Assembly: GCA_002727315.1 (NCBI GenBank) | Contig: PBWR01000007.1 | Location: 62,001 to 126,000 of the forward strand | Reading direction: 5' to 3' | Length of the DNA stretch: 64,000 nucleotides | DNA from: Alphaproteobacteria bacterium | GTDB taxonomy: Bacteria > Pseudomonadota > Alphaproteobacteria > UBA6615 | In this document: one piece after another, positions 59,973-64,000 of the stretch | Numbering within the stretch: the stretch's first letter is position 1 | How the letters are laid out: each line of letters opens with the position of its first letter | Notes under the pieces: model-generated | Database searches by the model: none | Seen by the model: the letters and a program-made list of their open reading frames with translations, nothing else | What the model was told of the DNA's origin: nothing | Position numbers and translations under genes: made by a program

Positions 59973-62651
59973 CTAAGACGATTGCAGCAGTTCGTGCAGG
60001 GTTGTCCCCTCTGAGTTCAATTCGTCATAGGTGCCCTGTTCGACCAGCTGGCCGTCGCGGAGCACCGCCACTTTCGAGAACTTGGCCGCCATCGATACCC
60101 GGTTGGCGACCCAGATCACACCCTTGCCGTCACGCATCGCGATGATCTTCTCCGCGATACGGTCCTGCGCGGCCGGGTCGAGCGCCGAGGTGGATTCGTT
60201 CAGGATCAGCACTTCGGGCCGCTTCAGCAGTGCGCGTGCGATCCCGAGGCGCTGCCGCTGGCCCGACGACAGGCGGCTGCCGCCGACGCCGACCTGGAAC
60301 TCCAGCCCGGCCTCCAGCACCGCGCCGCGCAGGCCAAGACTGTCGAGCGTCTCGGCGATCAGCGCGCCGATCATCCGGCTGCCCTCGGCCTGCCCATAGA
60401 CCAGCTTGCCGAACAGGATGTTGTCCTGCAGGGACCCCGCGGCGTTGTACTTCTCGGAATCGAAGAACTCGACCGCCCCCTTCAGCTCATCGGGCAGGTT
60501 GGCGGCAAAGATTTCACGGGCCCGAAGGATCTTCACTACCAGTTCATCGGTCACGACGCCCAGGCGATGCTGCGCCGTCACCACCTTGAACGGCAGCGAC
60601 AGCAGCGCCGCACGGTCCTCGGGGTCCATCTCGTCGAAGCCATGCTTTTCGGTGCGCGAGAGCAGGGTCCGGAACTCGGGCAGGTCATCGGAGCTGATGA
60701 ACGAATACTGTTCGAAAAACTCGTGACCTGGCGGGAGATCGGCAAAGATCTCGATCATGGTCTCGGCCACGGAGCGGCCGGCGGCAAGCATGTCGTCGAT
60801 CAACTCGGCATCGTGCAGGACCTTGAGGACATATTCGTTCTCGGCCACGCGGTCATGGTCGAACGCATCGCCCACCGTCGTTCCGAACAGCAGGTTCTCG
60901 GCCACACTGGCGTTGCTGTTGAAGCGTTCGCGATCGAACTTCTCGACCAGCCCGCCATATTCGGTTTCTTCGAGCCGGTCAGCCAGCCCTGAACGTGCCT
61001 TGAGGGCCGCCTCGGCAATATCGGGACGGTGGTCGGGGTCGATCGTGCCGCGCAGGCCCAGATTATAGATCTCGTCGGACAGCTCGACGATATCGAGAAT
61101 CTCGATCAGACAATCGAACAATGCATCGGCGCTCTCGACACCGGCCGCTTCCAGGTCGACCCAATCGGCCCAGTAATCATGCTCGATATTTCCGGTCCGC
61201 GCCGCCTCGGCAAAGTCCCGTTCGCGCTTGGGTCCTTCCTCGTCATCATAATCGGCGGGTCGCAGCGGCCGGTTCTTCAGGCCGTACAGCAAATTGTCGC
61301 GCACGCTGGCCGACTGCATGAAGGGGGCCGTCGCGACATAGGTCAGCCGCCGGCCCGTCACAGATTCCGGCAGCGCGACCAGGTCCTGGCCGGCGACCTT
61401 GAGCTGGCCAGTTGTCGGTATCGCGAGGCGCGCCAGCAGCAGGCCGAGATATTCCTTGCCGCTGCTGCCCGAACCGACGACGGCCAGATTGGTATCGAAA
61501 CCAAGATTGAGAGTGAGGTTAGCCAGACGGCGGACCTCGTCCTCGTCGACCAGGCTGACATTCGCCAGATCGATTTCGCCGTCGAATGTAAGGTTCGGGT
61601 CCGGATCGGTGTGCTGCAAGGCATCGTCCAGCATACCGTCGGCCTCGAACTGGCTGACCACCTGGTCGTATTTGACCCGTGCATCGGCCTGTTGCTGATA
61701 CCAGTTCAGCATTTCCTTCCACGGCGACGACATTTCGCGATGGGCGGCAATGACCGCAACGAGCTGACCGATATCCAGTTTGCCGTCGATCACGAGCAGC
61801 CCGCCGAACAGGTAGAAGAGAAACGGCGCCAGCTTGTCGAGGAAGTTGTTCAGCGCCTTGATCATGTACTTGCGCTGAAAAATCTCGAACCGGATGTTGT
61901 AGATGTTGCTCAACCGGTCCGTGAAACGGGCGAGCTCCAGGTTCGAGGTGTCGTTGGCATGGATGTCGACGATCCCGCCAACAGTTTCGCCGACGTGATC
62001 CGACAGGTGGCGAATTTCCCGCAGCCGGGCCTTGCCGAGCGCGCTGACCTTCTTCTGGAGGCGTGGGACGACATAGATCTGCAGCGGGTAGAACGCGGCG
62101 GCGGCGAGGCCGAGCCACGGGTTCTGGACGATGATGAAGCCGATGGCCACAAACAGCAGCCCGCCCTGGAAGATCGGGTCCACGACGGCGCCCACGAAAA
62201 AGGCGCCGACGGGTTCCGTCTCCGCCGTGATCATCGAGATGATCTCACCCTGACTGGTGCGTTTGAAGCGAGGGATCGGAAACCGCAGGACTCGCGAGAA
62301 CAGGCCATAGCGCAGCCGGCGCAGCAGGCGCTCGGCGGTCCGGCCCTTGGTCGTGTTGATGTGGAACTTGAGCGCGTTATTGGCAACAACCAGCGTCAGA
62401 AAGATGCAACAGAGAATGATCAGGAAGACGGACTGGGAGACCTGGAGCGGGATCTCCGCAACGCCGAGCACGGCCAGCTGGAAAATATCGGTCTTGGCCT
62501 CGAGCGCCCGGTTGATGATCTGCTTGGGCAGATCCAGAAGCATGAAGCCGATGGGCCAGGACAGAACGACAAAGGCGAGAATGTAGAGTTGCTGCCGCCT
62601 GCTGTACCGCAGCACAAAGCTGTACATGCTTCGTTCGAGACGTTCGCTCAT
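59973..62651 (-). CDS. ABC transporter-like protein with greatly enlarged nucleotide-binding domain
   Basis: 892 residues from ATG 62649-62651 (MSERLERS) with GGGAGG upstream. Residues about 20-320 are a type-I ABC exporter membrane domain of six helices (starting QQLYILAFVVLSWPIGFMLL, with FPIPRFKRTSQGEIISMITAETEPVGAF as coupling region). Walker A near 390-398 is GSGSSGKEYLG, with Glu in place of the usual Thr/Ser. A Q-loop-like YVATAPFMQSASVRDNLLYG follows near 440-458. Two further copies of the V-x-D/E-N-L/I-L-F/Y-G element occur near 586 (SVAENLLFG) and 743 (SLQDNILFG). The signature LSSGQRQRLGIARALL is near 794 and Walker B near 815 is VLILNESTSALD, with Asn for Asp. Walker A to signature spans about 400 residues rather than about 100. 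ATPase activity may be weak or absent. Confidence 0.9.
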   Translation of the reverse strand: MSERLERSMYSFVLRYSRRQQLYILAFVVLSWPIGFMLLDLPKQIINRALEAKTDIFQLAVLGVAEIPLQVSQSVFLIILCCIFLTLVVANNALKFHINTTKGRTAERLLRRLRYGLFSRVLRFPIPRFKRTSQGEIISMITAETEPVGAFFVGAVVDPIFQGGLLFVAIGFIIVQNPWLGLAAAAFYPLQIYVVPRLQKKVSALGKARLREIRHLSDHVGETVGGIVDIHANDTSNLELARFTDRLSNIYNIRFEIFQRKYMIKALNNFLDKLAPFLFYLFGGLLVIDGKLDIGQLVAVIAAHREMSSPWKEMLNWYQQQADARVKYDQVVSQFEADGMLDDALQHTDPDPNLTFDGEIDLANVSLVDEDEVRRLANLTLNLGFDTNLAVVGSGSSGKEYLGLLLARLAIPTTGQLKVAGQDLVALPESVTGRRLTYVATAPFMQSASVRDNLLYGLKNRPLRPADYDDEEGPKRERDFAEAARTGNIEHDYWADWVDLEAAGVESADALFDCLIEILDIVELSDEIYNLGLRGTIDPDHRPDIAEAALKARSGLADRLEETEYGGLVEKFDRERFNSNASVAENLLFGTTVGDAFDHDRVAENEYVLKVLHDAELIDDMLAAGRSVAETMIEIFADLPPGHEFFEQYSFISSDDLPEFRTLLSRTEKHGFDEMDPEDRAALLSLPFKVVTAQHRLGVVTDELVVKILRAREIFAANLPDELKGAVEFFDSEKYNAAGSLQDNILFGKLVYGQAEGSRMIGALIAETLDSLGLRGAVLEAGLEFQVGVGGSRLSSGQRQRLGIARALLKRPEVLILNESTSALDPAAQDRIAEKIIAMRDGKGVIWVANRVSMAAKFSKVAVLRDGQLVEQGTYDELNSEGTTLHELLQSS

Positions 62652-62835
62652 GCGCTCCTCCCGGGAACCAATTGACCTACGCACATAAGCGGCGACACTA
62701 ACCCATCCATACAAAAACGGTAAATCATTCGCGACAAGGTCACAGCGTCCTTGCAAATCAATGACTTCCAGGCGATGTGGGGGTTGTGCCATAGTCCGCG
62801 CCGAATACGCGCGACGAGCGAGAGTAGGTATGCCC

Positions 62836-64000
62836 ATGCGCAACCGGCGAGTCCTGATCTACAGCCACGACACGTTCGGCCTCGGCCATCTGCGCCGCTG
62901 CCGGGCACTGGCGCATGCGCTGGTGCAACACGATCCCGGACTGAGCGTGCTGATCCTGTCGGGATCGCCAATCATCGGGAATTTCGATTTCCGCGAACGG
63001 GTGGATTTCGTGCGCATCCCCGGGGTCATCAAGCTGCAGAACGGCGAGTACACGCCGCTGAAGCTGCCCATGGACATTGAGGAAACGGTGGCGCTGCGCG
63101 CCAGCATCATCCGCCACACCGCCCTGTCCTACGAACCTGACGTGTTCATCGTCGACAAGGAGCCGCACGGCCTGCGTGGCGAGGTGCTTGAGACGCTCGA
63201 GGCGCTCAAGGCGCGCGGAACCCAGCTTGTCCTGGGCCTGCGCGACATTCTCGATGATCCCCAGTTGCTGGCGCCGGAATGGAAATCCAAGAACGTCCTG
63301 CCGGCGCTCGAAAGCCTCTACGACGAGATCTGGATCTACGGCCTGCCCCAAGTAAGCGATCCGCTGGCCGGCCTCGGTCTTCCGGACTCGGTGTCACGCA
63401 AGGCGATCTATACCGGCTATCTGCGCCGCGCGCTGCGCAACGGGATTTCGGCAGCGCCGGTCGAGCTGCCGTTCGGCGACCGCCCCTATATTCTCGTGAC
63501 GGCCGGCGGCGGTGGCGACGGCAACATGATGTTCGACTGGGTGCTGCGCGCCTACGAGAACGACCCGGCACAGCCGGTGCCTGCGTTCTTCGTGTTCGGG
63601 CCGTTCCTTGACCCCGACCTGCAATCGGTGTTCACGGCGCGTATTGCCCGCCTGCAGAACGTCGAATCGATCACCTTCGACACCCATCCCGAGGCGCTGA
63701 TTTCCCATTCTGCCGGGATCGTCGCGATGGGCGGCTACAACACGGTTTGTGAAATTCTGTCTTTCGACAAGCCCTCGCTGATCGTGCCGCGCACCCGTCC
63801 ACGCCTTGAACAATTCCTGCGCGCGTCGCGCATGCAGGAGATGGGCCTGGTGAAGATGCTGGTGCCCGAAACCGCCGACGTGGACAGGATTGCCCAGCCC
63901 GACTGGAAGGTCATGGCCACCGCGCTCAGGCATCTGCCGCAACAAAGCCTGCCGTCCGAGGTCGTCGTCCCGGGCCTGCTCGACGGGCTGCGCAACGTGA
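62836..64000 (+). CDS. MurG-like (GT28) glycosyltransferase-family protein, 3' end outside window
   Basis: At least 388 residues, running open to the window end. ATG at 62836 follows AGTAGG; ATG 62830 is also possible. The N-terminus RRVLIYSHDTFGLGHLRRCRALAHAL resembles the MurG and UDP-glycosyltransferase G-loop (GHLRRC). A second domain has YILVTAGGGGDGNMMFDWVLRAYEN near 220 and SHSAGIVAMGGYNTVCEILSFDKPSLIVPRTRPRLEQFLRA near 290-330, a donor-binding pattern common in GT28 enzymes. It is cytoplasmic and probably glycosylates a lipid or polysaccharide. It is divergent from the unusual ABC protein, with a 184-base gap. Confidence 0.86.
   Translation, partial: MRNRRVLIYSHDTFGLGHLRRCRALAHALVQHDPGLSVLILSGSPIIGNFDFRERVDFVRIPGVIKLQNGEYTPLKLPMDIEETVALRASIIRHTALSYEPDVFIVDKEPHGLRGEVLETLEALKARGTQLVLGLRDILDDPQLLAPEWKSKNVLPALESLYDEIWIYGLPQVSDPLAGLGLPDSVSRKAIYTGYLRRALRNGISAAPVELPFGDRPYILVTAGGGGDGNMMFDWVLRAYENDPAQPVPAFFVFGPFLDPDLQSVFTARIARLQNVESITFDTHPEALISHSAGIVAMGGYNTVCEILSFDKPSLIVPRTRPRLEQFLRASRMQEMGLVKMLVPETADVDRIAQPDWKVMATALRHLPQQSLPSEVVVPGLLDGLRNV

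Noticed and set aside
61029-62675. Long open frame of 548 codons on the plus strand
   Set aside because: It is antisense to the ABC protein gene and shows no recognisable family motif.

Overview
The window is high-GC DNA, mostly well above 60% GC by eye, densely packed with genes. It reads as an alphaproteobacterial chromosome, probably Rhodospirillales-like. The grounds are the dapC-ftsK-lolA-xthA order, an RpoH-type sigma factor beside a FeS-type photolyase, a glnK-amtB pair with an NtrC/sigma-54 control region, YbbN/LonN/Trm112 housekeeping genes, and several tripartite tricarboxylate (TTT) transporters and molybdenum hydroxylase genes of the kind common in marine and soil Alphaproteobacteria. 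This placement is inference; there is no rRNA in the window.

Region 1 (1-15,885) is a surface-polysaccharide locus. A leftward operon (7954 to beyond 1) carries a LegC-type aminotransferase, a NeuD-type acyltransferase, NeuB, a hydrolysing NeuC-type epimerase, a cation/proton antiporter, APS kinase, ATP sulfurylase and a divergent pyruvate kinase-like protein that runs off the window. A rightward set (8419-15,885) carries a glutamine-hydrolysing asparagine synthase, an O-antigen ligase/polymerase-like protein, a GT4 glycosyltransferase, a WecA/WbpL-like initiating transferase and a PglF/WbpM-type UDP-GlcNAc 4,6-dehydratase. Together they supply nearly all steps from UDP-GlcNAc to a legionaminic-type nonulosonic acid, plus activated sulfate for sulfation. 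The 464-base divergent control region holds two face-to-face promoters, a pair of tandem dyads between them, and a leader before the aminotransferase that can fold as a three-way junction whose closing stem reaches the ribosome-binding region.

Region 2 (15,946-20,656) is purH followed by leftward exporters: one UMF1-type MFS and two DMT (EamA) paralogues. Region 3 (20,905-35,677) looks catabolic or accessory: a fumarylacetoacetate-hydrolase-family enzyme, cupins, an AT-rich TTT transporter cassette that looks foreign, an orphan xanthine/CO-dehydrogenase-type large subunit, an LVIVD beta-propeller protein, a substrate-binding-protein homologue without a signal peptide, an acyl-CoA-dehydrogenase-fold flavoenzyme, a Sel1-DUF4174 fusion and a dienelactone hydrolase.

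Region 4 (35,730-40,650) looks like a photo-oxidative-stress island: an RpoH-type sigma factor and a five-gene operon with a FeS bacterial (6-4)-type photolyase, VOC, DCC1-like and SDR proteins. Both units are preceded by the same GATCC-N16-CGTA promoter pattern. A broken HTTM-family gene lies beside them. Region 5 (40,660-45,181) is a second TTT operon joined to a Gfo/Idh oxidoreductase and a GlcG/HbpS protein.

Region 6 (45,227-58,959) is mainly core genes: tRNA-Gly(GCC), a YbaK-type deacylase, YbbN, LonN, Trm112, DUF971, a Ubi-type hydroxylase, glnK-amtB, dapC, ftsK, lolA, a class-I glutamine amidotransferase-like hydrolase, a FAH-family enzyme and xthA. Region 7 (58,981-64,000) is a leftward operon of an unusual 892-residue ABC protein with a greatly enlarged nucleotide-binding domain, a cyclic-nucleotide-binding protein and a methyltransferase, facing a divergent MurG-like glycosyltransferase that runs off the right edge.
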